From: Vibrio vulnificus NBRC 15645 = ATCC 27562
GTDB taxonomy: Bacteria; Pseudomonadota; Gammaproteobacteria; Enterobacterales; Vibrionaceae
NCBI RefSeq assembly: GCF_002224265.1
Contig: NZ_CP012881.1
Location: forward strand, 2,108,001-2,172,000
Direction: 5' to 3'
DNA: 64,000 bases
Shown: one piece after another, positions 37,827 through 47,046 of the stretch
How the letters are laid out: the number at the start of each line of letters is the position of its first letter
Numbering within the stretch: position 1 is the first letter of the stretch
Notes under the pieces: generated by a model
What the model saw: the letters and a program-made list of their open reading frames with translations, nothing else
What the model was told of the DNA's origin: nothing
Database searches by the model: none
Translations under genes and position numbers: made by a program

Positions 37827-40800
37827 TTAGCTGGTGAGCAGGCGTTGTAATTTATCTCGCTGCATCTCAATGTAAGTACGCTCAGGACTTTGCTCTTTAC
37901 AGTGCTCCAGAATGTACTCAATAGAACTCAATACGGTTCTCCAACGCGGCGTTTTTGGCAAGGTTTCAATTCGCATGTATTTATCAAGAGTGCGAGTTTG
38001 TAGCGTGCTGCGGTCGAGATAAACGCGCCATAAACCACTTTGTTCCGCAAAGGTAAACTTGTTTTCACCTGTCACTGACTCCCAATAATCGAGTGCATGC
38101 GTCATCAAATCCACGAGGACTTCACGCATCAGCTCTTGCTTATTCTTATTGGTACCCAGCGCTTTGTCGGCCAGGCGAGTAAATTCTCCCCCTAGCTCTT
38201 TGAGGCTCTGTAAGCGCTCTTTGTCACCATCAAAGGCATAGCTTGAAAGGACTTCCACGGCGGTTTCTAGGTTGTGCACACGAGATGCAGCAGCGCCTCC
38301 CCCGACATTAAAGATAAACATGGCATCAAGGCCAGACCCTTCTGGTAATTTAAGAATGTCCGTTTCAATATGCTGTCGAACATCATCGACATAGATATCG
38401 ATATTGCCGCAATAATGCTGCTGTTTGACGGTTAAATATTTGGGAGCAATAAGTTCTTCTGCGTTTGAGCGCTTGAGCTGCTCTAAGCTGCGTTTGAACA
38501 GTTTACAGGCCGCGTCATTGGCAAAGCGAATACGCTTATCTTCACGAATACAGATGATGGCTTCTGGGGCCGACTCCAATTGTTCTAATAAACGCCCTTG
38601 TGTTTCCAGTAAGCTCGCTTCCACCATTGCACGTTGGCGAAGCTCCGCTTCAAGGCGATTGTTTTCCAAGCGACGAGCTTCTGCTTTACTTGCCATTAAA
38701 TGTGCTTTGATTCGGGCCGCAAGCTCTTGCTTATTAAATGGTTTGGTTAAGTAATCATTGGCCCCAGCTTCGAATCCTCGTACACGATCTTCGCTCTGAC
38801 TCAACGCTGTTAGCATGATAATAGGCAACTCTGCCATGTCGTATTGCTGTCGGAGTTGATGGCAAACTTGATAACCGCTCATACCCGGCATCATGATGTC
38901 GAGCAACAGCAAGGCGGGTTTTTCATGTTCAATGAGTTCGAGTGTTTCTGGGCCATCTGAGGCCGTTTGCACTCGGTACCCTTCGATGCGTAGGAAACTT
39001 TCAAGCACGCGTAAGTTGACGGGTTCATCATCGGCCACAATCAGTAGCGGGCCATTGGGATTCTCTGGCAGTGAGGAATTATCTAATGAGATCAATTCAT
39101 TGCTATCTGGTGCTTGGAAGTGATGTTGATTTTGCATGACTTCCGTGGCGCTGATTTCGTCTGCGCTGGCCAATGGCAAGGTGAAGCTAAAGGTGGTGCC
39201 AACCATAGGTTGACTGCTGACGTAGAGCGATCCTCCCATTAACTCGATCAGTTGGCGGCTAATGGAAAGCCCCAGACCTGCACCTTGGCGATAACGACCA
39301 GAGTCTCGACCAGCTTGAATGAGCGGTTCGAAAATATGCTCTAATTGTTCTGCGGGAATGCCTTGGCCGGTATCGACGACTTGCACTCGAACTTTATCGT
39401 CAACCACATTGGCGGAAATGACGATTTTACCTTCAGTGGTGTATTTGATCGCATTGCCAATAAGGTTATACAGCACCTGTTCTAATCGCTGTGGATCGGC
39501 AGATACCGGCGCAACATCGTTAGAAACCTGATTAATGATGCGCAGAGTTTTGTTGCCCAATAAGTGGTGAGACAGCTCCAATACCAGTCGAGTTGCACTG
39601 GCCAAATTGACGGCGGATTTTTGAATATCCAAACTGCCATAGCGCATTTTGTGGTAGTCGAGCAAGTCATCCACAAGCGTAGCTAAGCGCTGGCCACTCT
39701 TAATAATGATGTCCAGTTGATAGCGCTGGTTAGAGGGCAGTGGGCCGTTTGCCCCTGAGATGAGGGTTTCTGCAATACCAATCATGCCATGCAGTGGAGT
39801 GCGTAGCTCATGAGAGGTTGTTGCCAAAAATTCATCTTTGAGCTTATCAGCCAATTGCAATTCGTCGTTTTGCTTTTGAATCAGTTGTAGATTTTTCTCT
39901 AGCTCCGCATTTTGCGTTTTAATGAGCTGAATTTTATCGCGAATCGAGCGTTGCATTCGTTCAAAACTGATTGCTAAACGGCCTATTTCGTCTTTGCGCT
40001 CTGTATTAATCATGTTTTCATCGAGATCACCAGCAGAAACGCGCTCTGCAGCCCAAGTGAGTTTGAGTAGTGGTGAGGTGATGAAATTCGATAAGTAGTG
40101 AGATGAGATAAACACCAGCACGATCGCAATCAACATGGCGATGACGAACAGTTTTTCTAACTGATGAATGCGTGCAAACGCTTCTTTCTCCGGCAACTGA
40201 ACCACTAAAGCCCAGGTTTGACCTTTGAATGAAATTGGCGCATAGGCGGCGATGGTCGCCTCTCCGCTGCTGTTGATATAAGTCCCGACATCCGTCAGTC
40301 CCGCGAGCGCCTTATCGACCACTTCAATACTGCTTTCGATATCGGTTTGCTTTGTGGTCATAGTGCGAGGTAAGTGGTCACTTCCAACCAGCAAAGTGTG
40401 GATAGCCGCATCTTTATTGATGTCTGCAATCAGTTTAGTGATGCCATTGTTCGGTAGCCTGAACATGGCGTAGCTGTGCAGATAGCCTTGCTGGATGATC
40501 GGTGCTCCCAACCAAGCGACTTGTTTGCCATCTTCAACCGAGAAGTCGGAAATATAGACGGGGGTATAGTCTTCGTTTTGCTTGCGTTTTTCGCTGACGT
40601 CATTGGCCAATTGACGGAAGCTTTTGCCGAGCATGCTCTCTTTAAAAGGCCCCTCAATTAAGTTTGTGCCAAAGTTTTCATTTTTGTAGATGGAGTAGGT
40701 GACGTTGCCATCGAGATCCACCAACAAAATATCGTCAAAATCGGATCGCTTCAAAAGCTCCAAATAGGCCCAGTGATAGCGCTTATGCAGCAAACGGTAA

Positions 40801-41216
40801 CGTTCACTACCGACATAAGAGCTGGATTCCGGCAAAATCGACGTTTTTATTTGATCGCCAGATCCCTGAATATAGCGCTGCTGAGCGTTTTCTCTAGCCT
40901 GTTCCATATCCACGCCTAAGCTTTTGAAGGCGTTGACTAGCCCGTAAAATCGGCCACCACTCGCGTAAGCCAACTCTGAACGAACAAATCCCATCACTTC
41001 CGTTTCTTGTGCTTGGAAATAATCTAGGATCTGTTGCTGCTTGGTGTCTCGAACAGAAAGCAGGTGAGAAGTGCTTTGCTCTTGGAGATCTTTACTGTGT
41101 GATTGCAAAAAGAAAATCGCTGTGATGGTTAATGGCGTGATACTTAGCACCAAAAACGCAGTCATCAGAGTGCTTTGAAGGCGTTTAAACTTCTGTTTGC
41201 GATAAAACTTAAACAT
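37827..41216 (-). CDS. chiS: Chitin-catabolic sensor kinase and DNA-binding regulator ChiS
   Basis: A 1129-residue hybrid histidine kinase. Order: membrane segment 1 (about 17-38), large periplasmic sensor (about 39-353), membrane segment 2 (about 356-374), HAMP, coiled coil, DHp with His469 (TTSHELRTPLHG), HATPase (GTGAGLGL-like loop GAGLGL), receiver domain with Asp773 (LLLLDIMMPGMSG), a PAS-like region and a C-terminal domain (about 990-1129). In V. cholerae the C-terminal part binds the chitobiose promoter directly, and periplasmic CBP controls the sensor. No separate response regulator gene lies nearby, in line with this. Confidence 0.96.
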   Translation of the reverse strand: MFKFYRKQKFKRLQSTLMTAFLVLSITPLTITAIFFLQSHSKDLQEQSTSHLLSVRDTKQQQILDYFQAQETEVMGFVRSELAYASGGRFYGLVNAFKSLGVDMEQARENAQQRYIQGSGDQIKTSILPESSSYVGSERYRLLHKRYHWAYLELLKRSDFDDILLVDLDGNVTYSIYKNENFGTNLIEGPFKESMLGKSFRQLANDVSEKRKQNEDYTPVYISDFSVEDGKQVAWLGAPIIQQGYLHSYAMFRLPNNGITKLIADINKDAAIHTLLVGSDHLPRTMTTKQTDIESSIEVVDKALAGLTDVGTYINSSGEATIAAYAPISFKGQTWALVVQLPEKEAFARIHQLEKLFVIAMLIAIVLVFISSHYLSNFITSPLLKLTWAAERVSAGDLDENMINTERKDEIGRLAISFERMQRSIRDKIQLIKTQNAELEKNLQLIQKQNDELQLADKLKDEFLATTSHELRTPLHGMIGIAETLISGANGPLPSNQRYQLDIIIKSGQRLATLVDDLLDYHKMRYGSLDIQKSAVNLASATRLVLELSHHLLGNKTLRIINQVSNDVAPVSADPQRLEQVLYNLIGNAIKYTTEGKIVISANVVDDKVRVQVVDTGQGIPAEQLEHIFEPLIQAGRDSGRYRQGAGLGLSISRQLIELMGGSLYVSSQPMVGTTFSFTLPLASADEISATEVMQNQHHFQAPDSNELISLDNSSLPENPNGPLLIVADDEPVNLRVLESFLRIEGYRVQTASDGPETLELIEHEKPALLLLDIMMPGMSGYQVCHQLRQQYDMAELPIIMLTALSQSEDRVRGFEAGANDYLTKPFNKQELAARIKAHLMASKAEARRLENNRLEAELRQRAMVEASLLETQGRLLEQLESAPEAIICIREDKRIRFANDAACKLFKRSLEQLKRSNAEELIAPKYLTVKQQHYCGNIDIYVDDVRQHIETDILKLPEGSGLDAMFIFNVGGGAAASRVHNLETAVEVLSSYAFDGDKERLQSLKELGGEFTRLADKALGTNKNKQELMREVLVDLMTHALDYWESVTGENKFTFAEQSGLWRVYLDRSTLQTRTLDKYMRIETLPKTPRWRTVLSSIEYILEHCKEQSPERTYIEMQRDKLQRLLTS

Positions 41217-41354
41217 ACAATTTCGTCAAGGTTGTGAAGACAAGGTTTCGAATCAAAGTTGTGAATGCATGAATTTACTCTCGTTCAAAGCCAGTTTTGC
41301 GGAGATAAGAGTAAAAGGATTCAAATTTAACGAAATTAACGAGTTTTTTTACTT

Positions 41355-41371
41355 TGACAAGTAAGTTGTCA
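41355..41371 (-). promoter_or_regulatory. Dyad at the chiS promoter
   Basis: TGACAA, GTAAG, TTGTCA is a perfect 6-bp inverted repeat. Read on the minus strand, one arm (TTGTCA) is a good -35 hexamer upstream of chiS, so a repressor bound here could block it. The -10 is unclear. Confidence 0.45.
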
Positions 41372-41427
41372 TCAATTCGTGGAGAGTGGCGCAAAAATAT
41401 CGAATGAGTGATGGAAATTGAGCAAAA

Positions 41428-41452
41428 GCAGCACAGTTAGACGCTGTGCTGC
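41428..41452 (-). terminator. Terminator after rsmC
   Basis: GCAGCACAG, a 7-nt loop and CTGTGCTGC form a 9-bp stem followed on the minus strand by TTTTGCTC. Confidence 0.8.
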
Positions 41453-41462
41453 AGAAGAATCG

Positions 41463-42485
41463 CTATTTGCTGGCGTGGTATATCGAGAACTTATTGGTCT
41501 TATTTAGAGTCGCGCAATTACTGAATGCTTGCTCAATAATTGGTGGGTATTTGAGGAAGCTGTTCGCTACGATGATCAATTCCCCTTGCTTGTTCAAATG
41601 CTGTGGCGCTTGGCCTAATAGTGTTTCAGCCGCGTTGTAATTGGTGTCCAAACCACTGTGAAATGGAGGGTTAGAGATGATAAAACGATAGTCATCAGCA
41701 GTGTCGGAGTAGATGTCAGAAGCAAAAACGCGACCTTGCAAACCATTGGCTGCTAGCGTTGCTTCACTGGACGCTAACGCGTAAGCATTGATGTCACACA
41801 TCTCGAGTTCAATGGATGGGTTGCGCTTGGCCATGAATGCACCAATAACACCAGCTCCACAACCAAAATCCAATACCTTGCCACTTAAAGAGGGAAGCGT
41901 TTCCAGCAGTAATTGACTGCCTAAATCAAACTCGCCATGGCTAAAGACACCCGGCAGGCTTTGAATCTCTAACTGTTGTCCGTGGATATTGATGGAGTAA
42001 TGGCGGAACCAATCGGCTTGATTAAAGGCGTTTGGTTGCGTGTTGCATTGCCCCCAATAAAAGGAGCAGCGACGAGCTGAATCGTACTTGTTGACGGGGC
42101 CATACGCTTGGAACATTTTTTCGATGCTTTTAACACCTGAGCGATTCTCTCCCACCACAACAATTTCGCACCCAGGACCCAACTTAGCCATCAGCATGGC
42201 TATGAGATATTCCGCCTCTGCTTTGGCCTTTGGCCAGTAAAGCAGTAAGAGATCGGCTTGGCTATCTGCCTCAAGTTGCGAGCCAAAGTAGCTGGTGATC
42301 GTTGAATGGGCGCGAATTTGACGGAAATAGCTGTAATTCGATGTGAACACACTCACCGATTCACAGTGTTCAGCCAGTTCGAGTGGAAACAAATCTTCAA
42401 CTTCCCCTGCGACGAGCACGTGCTTTCCGTTGAAATAGTCGAGTTGTCGTTGGGCAATTTGGCTAGGAGCAGTATAGGCAGACAT
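41463..42485 (-). CDS. rsmC: 16S rRNA m2G1207 methyltransferase RsmC
   Basis: A 340-residue S-adenosylmethionine-dependent methyltransferase that makes N2-methylguanosine at 16S position 1207 in the 30S subunit. The C-terminal catalytic half shows the SAM loop [12 protein letters not shown] (about residues 198-209) and the catalytic NPPFHSG motif near 272. The N-terminal half is the degenerate duplicated domain typical of RsmC. It is separated from the neighbouring AI-2E gene by a terminator. Confidence 0.94.
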   Translation of the reverse strand: MSAYTAPSQIAQRQLDYFNGKHVLVAGEVEDLFPLELAEHCESVSVFTSNYSYFRQIRAHSTITSYFGSQLEADSQADLLLLYWPKAKAEAEYLIAMLMAKLGPGCEIVVVGENRSGVKSIEKMFQAYGPVNKYDSARRCSFYWGQCNTQPNAFNQADWFRHYSINIHGQQLEIQSLPGVFSHGEFDLGSQLLLETLPSLSGKVLDFGCGAGVIGAFMAKRNPSIELEMCDINAYALASSEATLAANGLQGRVFASDIYSDTADDYRFIISNPPFHSGLDTNYNAAETLLGQAPQHLNKQGELIIVANSFLKYPPIIEQAFSNCATLNKTNKFSIYHASK

Positions 42486-42511
42486 GAAGTGGCATCAGTT
42501 AGAAAAAAGTG

Positions 42512-42536
42512 GGCAGATTTTCTCATAATCTGCCCA
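42512..42536 (-). terminator. Terminator after the AI-2E family gene
   Basis: GGGCAGATT and AATCTGCCC flank a 7-nt loop; minus-strand continuation is ACTTTTTTC. Confidence 0.8.
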
Positions 42537-42558
42537 GGACTTGAAGTAGTGCTATCCG

Positions 42559-43644
42559 TTAGCTGTTGTCTTGCTGGTCAAGGAAGCCCTTAAACTCTTC
42601 CTCGTAAATATTAAATAGCACCATAGTGATAGCAAAAATCAGTGGACCGTAGATCAGACCTATCAGTCCAAACAACTGAATTCCTCCCAATAGAGAGAAG
42701 AAGATCAGTAAGGTGTTCATTCCGGCACTGCCTTGCATTAAAAATGGTCGTAGTAAGTTATCGATCGAGCCAACAATAGCGATGCTCCAAATGGCAAGGA
42801 AGATAGCCCAACCAGTATCCCCGGTTAAGAATAAGTAGATGGTGGCTGGGATCCAAATAAGCGCGGTACCGACAACGGGAATAAATGAGGCAAAGCCCAT
42901 CATGGTGCCCCAGAAGAGCCCAGGGAAGCCCGCAAGCCACATCCCTAAACCACCGGCAATCCCTTGTGCAATCGCGGTGAGAAAAGAGCCCATTACCGCA
43001 GATTTTGAAACATTTTCAATCTCGCTCAGCAGCTTATCTTCTTGGCTGCGCGATAATGGCAGAATATGACGAATCGCACTGATGATTTTGTCGTGATCGC
43101 GCAATAAGAAAAAGAGCACAAACAGCATCAAGAAAAAATCCATCAGGAAGTTGGTCGCGTCGCCGAGTATTTTTGCACTGATGGCAACTAGGTTTGAACC
43201 AAATGAGGTGGCGAGTTGGCCAATTTTTTCTGCAATGGATTTGGCGTCAATATTGTCAAAAGGTAAGTACTCATTAACCAGTTTTAGACCTTTAACAATC
43301 CACGGATGACCGAGCACTTGTTGAATACCGCCATGTGTTACCCACTGATAGGTATTTTGCGAGAAAACGGATCCTTGCTGAACAATAGCAGCAAAAACAA
43401 ATAACAAAGGCACAACGATAATAAAGGTTAAAACAACGCAAGAGAGCAGCGACGCCATATTGCGATGTTTGGGCATTTTGCTTTCAAACCAGTCGTGAAT
43501 GGGAAACATCAATAGGGAAATGATGAACGCCATGATAATCGAGTTAATATAAGGCTCGACCAACAGGTAGCACGCAGTTCCTGCGGCTAACAATGCGACG
43601 ATCAGCACCCAGTGGCTTGAGCTGATTTTAATTTTTTCTGGCAC
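42559..43644 (-). CDS. AI-2E family transporter
   Basis: A 361-residue inner-membrane protein of the PerM/YdiK/TqsA superfamily, with about seven or eight membrane segments and the family motifs FIPVVGTALIWIP and GLIGLIYGPL. Members have been linked to AI-2 export, sodium/proton exchange or permease functions; the substrate here is unknown. It is single, divergent from the small plus-strand ORF at 43721. Confidence 0.88.
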   Translation of the reverse strand: MPEKIKISSSHWVLIVALLAAGTACYLLVEPYINSIIMAFIISLLMFPIHDWFESKMPKHRNMASLLSCVVLTFIIVVPLLFVFAAIVQQGSVFSQNTYQWVTHGGIQQVLGHPWIVKGLKLVNEYLPFDNIDAKSIAEKIGQLATSFGSNLVAISAKILGDATNFLMDFFLMLFVLFFLLRDHDKIISAIRHILPLSRSQEDKLLSEIENVSKSAVMGSFLTAIAQGIAGGLGMWLAGFPGLFWGTMMGFASFIPVVGTALIWIPATIYLFLTGDTGWAIFLAIWSIAIVGSIDNLLRPFLMQGSAGMNTLLIFFSLLGGIQLFGLIGLIYGPLIFAITMVLFNIYEEEFKGFLDQQDNS

Positions 43645-43720
43645 GGTAACAGTCCAATTAGTTGCAGTCTGTGGTTATAATGACCTGAAACTCGAAGCTT
43701 ATCAACGCAATGGGGCGATT

Positions 43721-43837
43721 ATGGGGTGTTGTAACAATGAGAAAGGCTGTGAAGCGAGAAAAACATCACGGCGTATTCCTTGGTTCGCAGTGACCATTGG
43801 TGTGCTCGCGCTGTTGGTGATATTTAATTGGCAATGA
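43721..43837 (+). CDS. 38-residue small membrane protein with Cys-rich start
   Basis: A short frame, MGCCNNEKGCEARKTS, then a basic RR and one membrane segment (IPWFAVTIGVLALLVIF), ending NWQ. The layout (short cysteine-rich head, positive residues, single helix) and a terminator directly after its stop argue for a real small gene. The ribosome site is weak (GGGGCG). An overlapping frame from ATG 43710 encodes 27 unrelated residues and looks like chance. No family recognised; the three N-terminal cysteines could bind a metal. Confidence 0.55.
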   Translation: MGCCNNEKGCEARKTSRRIPWFAVTIGVLALLVIFNWQ

Positions 43838-43866
43838 AAAAGGATCGCTGACTGCGATCCTTTTCT
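43837..43866. terminator. Bidirectional terminator between small ORF and hemL
   Basis: AAGGATCGC and GCGATCCTT flank a 5-nt loop, with As on the left and TTCTTATTTTT on the right. Confidence 0.85.
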
Positions 43867-43893
43867 TATTTTTGTCGTTGAGTGTTGGCAATC

Positions 43894-45189
43894 TTACTTG
43901 CTTTCTGCTGCCAAAATCGCAAAACAACGATCTGCCGCTTCCAATGTTGCCTCAATCTCTTTGCTGCCGTGAGCTAATGAGGTGAAGCTGGCTTCAAAGG
44001 CAGAAGGTGCCAAATAAACACCGTGATCAATCATGAGGTGGAAGAAGCGTTTGAAGCGTTCAATATCGCACTTAGTGACATCTTCATAGCAAGTGATCTG
44101 CTCTTGCTCAGTAAAGAAGAAGCCAAACATACCGCCCACTTGGTTAACCACAAGTGGAATGCCATGCTGTGCAGCAAGAGACTTAAAGCCATCGGCCAGA
44201 TGTTTGGTTTTTGATGCCAGACGCTTTTCGTTGCCTTCTTCACGCAGCAACGTTAAACAAGCGTAGCCCGCCGCCATGGCTACAGGGTTACCTGATAATG
44301 TTCCTGCTTGGTAAACAGGACCGGTCGGGGCGATGTACTGCATGACTTCTTTACGGCCACCAAATGCACCAACAGGCATGCCACCACCAATAACCTTACC
44401 AAGTGTGGTCAAGTCTGGTTTGATGTTGTAGTGAGCTTGTGCACCACCAAGTGCCACACGGAAGCCAGTCATCACTTCATCAAAAATCAGCAGTGCGCCT
44501 TCTTGATCGCAGATCTCGCGTAGCCCCTCGTGGAAGCCTTCCACTGGCGGAATACAGTTCATGTTGCCCGCCACTGGTTCAACGATGATACACGCGATTT
44601 CCCCCTTGTTTGCGGCAAACAGCTCTCGTACTGAATCGAGATCGTTAAATGTAGCGGTTAGGGTATGTTTTGCGAAATCGGCAGGTACACCTGGAGAGCT
44701 TGGTTGGCCTAGAGTCAATGCACCAGAGCCCGCCTTAACAAGCAAGCTGTCTGCGTGGCCGTGATAACAACCTTCAAACTTCAGAATTTTATCTCGGCCA
44801 GTGAAGCCGCGTGCTAGGCGGATTGCACTCATGGTCGCTTCAGTACCTGAACTGACCATGCGTAGTTGCTCCATCGAAGGAACGAGCTCGGAAACCAACT
44901 CAGCCATTTTGATTTCCATTTCGGTCGGAGCACCAAAACTGAGACCACGTTGCGCTGCATCAATCACCGCTTCACGAATCACCGCGTGGTTATGGCCCAA
45001 AATCATCGGACCCCATGAACCTACGTAATCGATGTAGGCTTTGCCATCCGCATCAAAAATGAAAGCGCCATCGGCTCTTTCGACGAAAATTGGCGAACCG
45101 CCAACGCCGTTGAACGCACGAACGGGTGAGTTAACGCCACCAGGAATGGTTTGCTGGGCTTTTTGATACAGCTCGGCTGATTTGGTCAT
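43894..45189 (-). CDS. hemL: Glutamate-1-semialdehyde 2,1-aminomutase
   Basis: A PLP enzyme that turns glutamate-1-semialdehyde into 5-aminolevulinate, the first dedicated haem precursor. The 431 residues hold the PLP lysine Lys265 in [10 protein letters not shown], with SGTEATM and FDEVMTGFR as supporting motifs. I start at ATG 45189 ([13 protein letters not shown]), which has GAGGA upstream; the frame runs 33 codons further without family similarity. It is divergent from erpA, as in E. coli. Confidence 0.97.
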   Translation of the reverse strand: MTKSAELYQKAQQTIPGGVNSPVRAFNGVGGSPIFVERADGAFIFDADGKAYIDYVGSWGPMILGHNHAVIREAVIDAAQRGLSFGAPTEMEIKMAELVSELVPSMEQLRMVSSGTEATMSAIRLARGFTGRDKILKFEGCYHGHADSLLVKAGSGALTLGQPSSPGVPADFAKHTLTATFNDLDSVRELFAANKGEIACIIVEPVAGNMNCIPPVEGFHEGLREICDQEGALLIFDEVMTGFRVALGGAQAHYNIKPDLTTLGKVIGGGMPVGAFGGRKEVMQYIAPTGPVYQAGTLSGNPVAMAAGYACLTLLREEGNEKRLASKTKHLADGFKSLAAQHGIPLVVNQVGGMFGFFFTEQEQITCYEDVTKCDIERFKRFFHLMIDHGVYLAPSAFEASFTSLAHGSKEIEATLEAADRCFAILAAESK

Positions 45190-45361
45190 GGGTTTATCCT
45201 CTTCTGATTGCTCGGACCAAGTGGCGGGCATTGTACCTCTCTCAACGGCAGTTAGAAATATTTTGCTTCGGTTTATGACTCTATTCACGGGATTTATAAA
45301 AATGTTCTGTTTAGATAATGAGTATTTGGCGAAACATTGTAGACAATACAGTGGTGAATAC

Positions 45362-45390
45362 TTGAACGTATTGGTCAGGTATTGGATAAT
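45362..45390 (+). promoter_or_regulatory. Sigma-70 promoter for erpA
   Basis: TTGAAC, 17 bp, GATAAT: a strong match with ideal spacing. The start of transcription would lie near 45397, giving a leader of about 79 nt. Confidence 0.7.
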
Positions 45391-45475
45391 CTCGCGATAG
45401 CTAAAACAATACCATCGTCAGCGGCCTCTAATATCGAGATTGTCTGGCGGGAATACACGAGTGAGAGAGGTCGTC

Positions 45476-45817
45476 GTGAGCGATATTAATCTACCATTAT
45501 CATTTTCTGATGCAGCAGCAGCACGAGTTAAGATGTTGATTGCTGAAGAAGAAAACCCAGCGCTTAAATTGCGTGTTTACATTACTGGCGGTGGTTGTAG
45601 CGGCTTCCAGTACGGTTTTACTTTTGATGAAAGCGTCAATGAAGGCGATACCACTATCGAAAACAGTGGTGTTACGTTAGTTGTTGACCCAATGAGTCTG
45701 CAGTATTTAATTGGCGGCGTTGTCGATTACACAGAAGGGTTGGAAGGCTCACGCTTTTTCGTCAACAACCCAAATGCAACAACCACGTGTGGTTGTGGTG
45801 CATCATTCAGCGTGTAA
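45476..45817 (+). CDS. erpA: Iron-sulfur cluster insertion protein ErpA
   Basis: An A-type carrier of 113 residues that delivers [4Fe-4S] or [2Fe-2S] clusters to targets such as IspG and IspH. The three ligand cysteines are in GGGCSGF and at the C-terminal [11 protein letters not shown]. The likely start is GTG 45476 ([14 protein letters not shown]), with AGAGG five nt upstream; the earlier ATG at 45440 adds 12 residues not in the family. It may serve the neighbouring aconitase and other cluster enzymes. Confidence 0.95.
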   Translation: MSDINLPLSFSDAAAARVKMLIAEEENPALKLRVYITGGGCSGFQYGFTFDESVNEGDTTIENSGVTLVVDPMSLQYLIGGVVDYTEGLEGSRFFVNNPNATTTCGCGASFSV

Positions 45818-45838
45818 TGTCATCAACAGCTGATTATC

Positions 45839-45870
45839 AGGTGGTTGGCACAACCAGCCACCTCAGTTTT
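45839..45870 (+). terminator. Terminator after erpA
   Basis: AGGTGGTTGG and CCAGCCACCT pair around a 5-nt loop with one G-T wobble, followed by CAGTTTT. Confidence 0.65.
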
Positions 45871-45941
45871 ACGTATTAGGATGTCACGTAAAACTTGCTC
45901 CAGATTCCGTCTTGCTGAGCAAAAAATAAAAAGGACTTTCT

Positions 45942-47036
45942 ATGTCTATCAAACAACAAGGCCGCCAGTTTATTCAGCGTCCGTGGCTAGTATCTCTTCT
46001 TATCATTCTCATCTTAGGTGCATGGCTTGGTTTTGGCAGTAGCAAAGCCGATGAAACATCGTCCACCAAAGCCGCGCAAGAAATTCCATTAGCGAAAGTC
46101 GTGTATCAAACGTTCCTGGCTCAGCCAACGGCACGCAGTATTGATCTGTATGGTCGAACCGCGCCCAACCGCCAAGCTCGTTTAGGCGCAGAGATTGCGG
46201 GAAAAATCGTGCGTTTAGAAGTCGAGAAAGGCCAAGCGGTACGTAAAGGTCAGGTGATTGCGATAATCGATAAGCGTGATTTGGATTATCGCTTGCAGCG
46301 CGCGAAAGCCATGCTTGAAGTGAAGCTGAAAGAGTTTAAGGCAGCGCAATCCTTGAAAAGTCGCGGTTTACAAGGCGAAGTCGCGTTTGCAACAGCAGAA
46401 GCTGCTTTGGTTGACGCAAAAGCCAATCTCAACAATGTGGAAACCGAGCTGAGCAATACAGAAGTTCGGGCTCCTTTTGATGGCATCCTTGATAGCCGTT
46501 TTGTCGAAGTGGGGGATTTCGTTGGTATTGGCGATCCAGTGGCGACCGTGATCGATCTACAAAAATTGGTGATTGAAGCCGACGTCAGCGAAAGACATGT
46601 TCAGCATCTGGCGGCGAAACAGATGGCGCAAGTGCGTTTGATTGGTGGGCAGCTATTGCAAGGCGCAATTCGTTATGTTGGGCAAGTCTCTTCCCCTTCA
46701 ACCAATACCTTTCCCATTGAAATTGAAGTCGACAACAGCCAGCATCGCATTCCTGCAGGTGTTAGCGCAGAAGTGCAGTTAACCCTAGATCAGACATCCG
46801 CGATTAAAGTGACGCCAGCGATGTTGGCTCTTGATGAGCGTGGTAATTTAGGCGTCAAAACAGTGCAGAATCAGCATGTACGCTTTGTTCCTATTCAATT
46901 GGTAAAAGCCGAGCAAGATGGCGTGTGGCTGTCTGGCTTGGGAGAAGAGGTTGACATTATCGTACTGGGGCAAGGTTTTGTTCGAGATGGCGATTTGGTT
47001 GATGCGACACCGCAAACAGAACTCGTAACCAATTGA
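45942..47036 (+). CDS. RND efflux pump, periplasmic adaptor (membrane fusion protein)
   Basis: A 364-residue adaptor that joins an RND pump to an outer-membrane channel. It has an N-terminal membrane anchor (WLVSLLIILILGAWLGF), a lipoyl-like half (GAEIAGKIVRLEVEKGQAVRKGQ...), an alpha-helical hairpin around 105-165, then the second lipoyl and beta-barrel segments (VRAPFDGILDSRFVEVGDFV). It is followed by the pump gene after 10 nt. Position suggests the VexL-type adaptor of V. cholerae (vexLM, VC0628-0629), a tentative link from memory. No outer-membrane partner gene is adjacent. Confidence 0.9.
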   Translation: MSIKQQGRQFIQRPWLVSLLIILILGAWLGFGSSKADETSSTKAAQEIPLAKVVYQTFLAQPTARSIDLYGRTAPNRQARLGAEIAGKIVRLEVEKGQAVRKGQVIAIIDKRDLDYRLQRAKAMLEVKLKEFKAAQSLKSRGLQGEVAFATAEAALVDAKANLNNVETELSNTEVRAPFDGILDSRFVEVGDFVGIGDPVATVIDLQKLVIEADVSERHVQHLAAKQMAQVRLIGGQLLQGAIRYVGQVSSPSTNTFPIEIEVDNSQHRIPAGVSAEVQLTLDQTSAIKVTPAMLALDERGNLGVKTVQNQHVRFVPIQLVKAEQDGVWLSGLGEEVDIIVLGQGFVRDGDLVDATPQTELVTN

Positions 47037-47046
47037 GGAGAGCACC

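Noticed and set aside
41446..41640. Plus-strand frame over the end of rsmC
   Set aside because: Antisense to the conserved rsmC C-terminus and no start signals.
43710..43793. Alternative 27-residue frame overlapping the small membrane protein
   Set aside because: No hydrophobic or conserved pattern; the frame from 43721 has a coherent membrane-protein layout and ends at a terminator.
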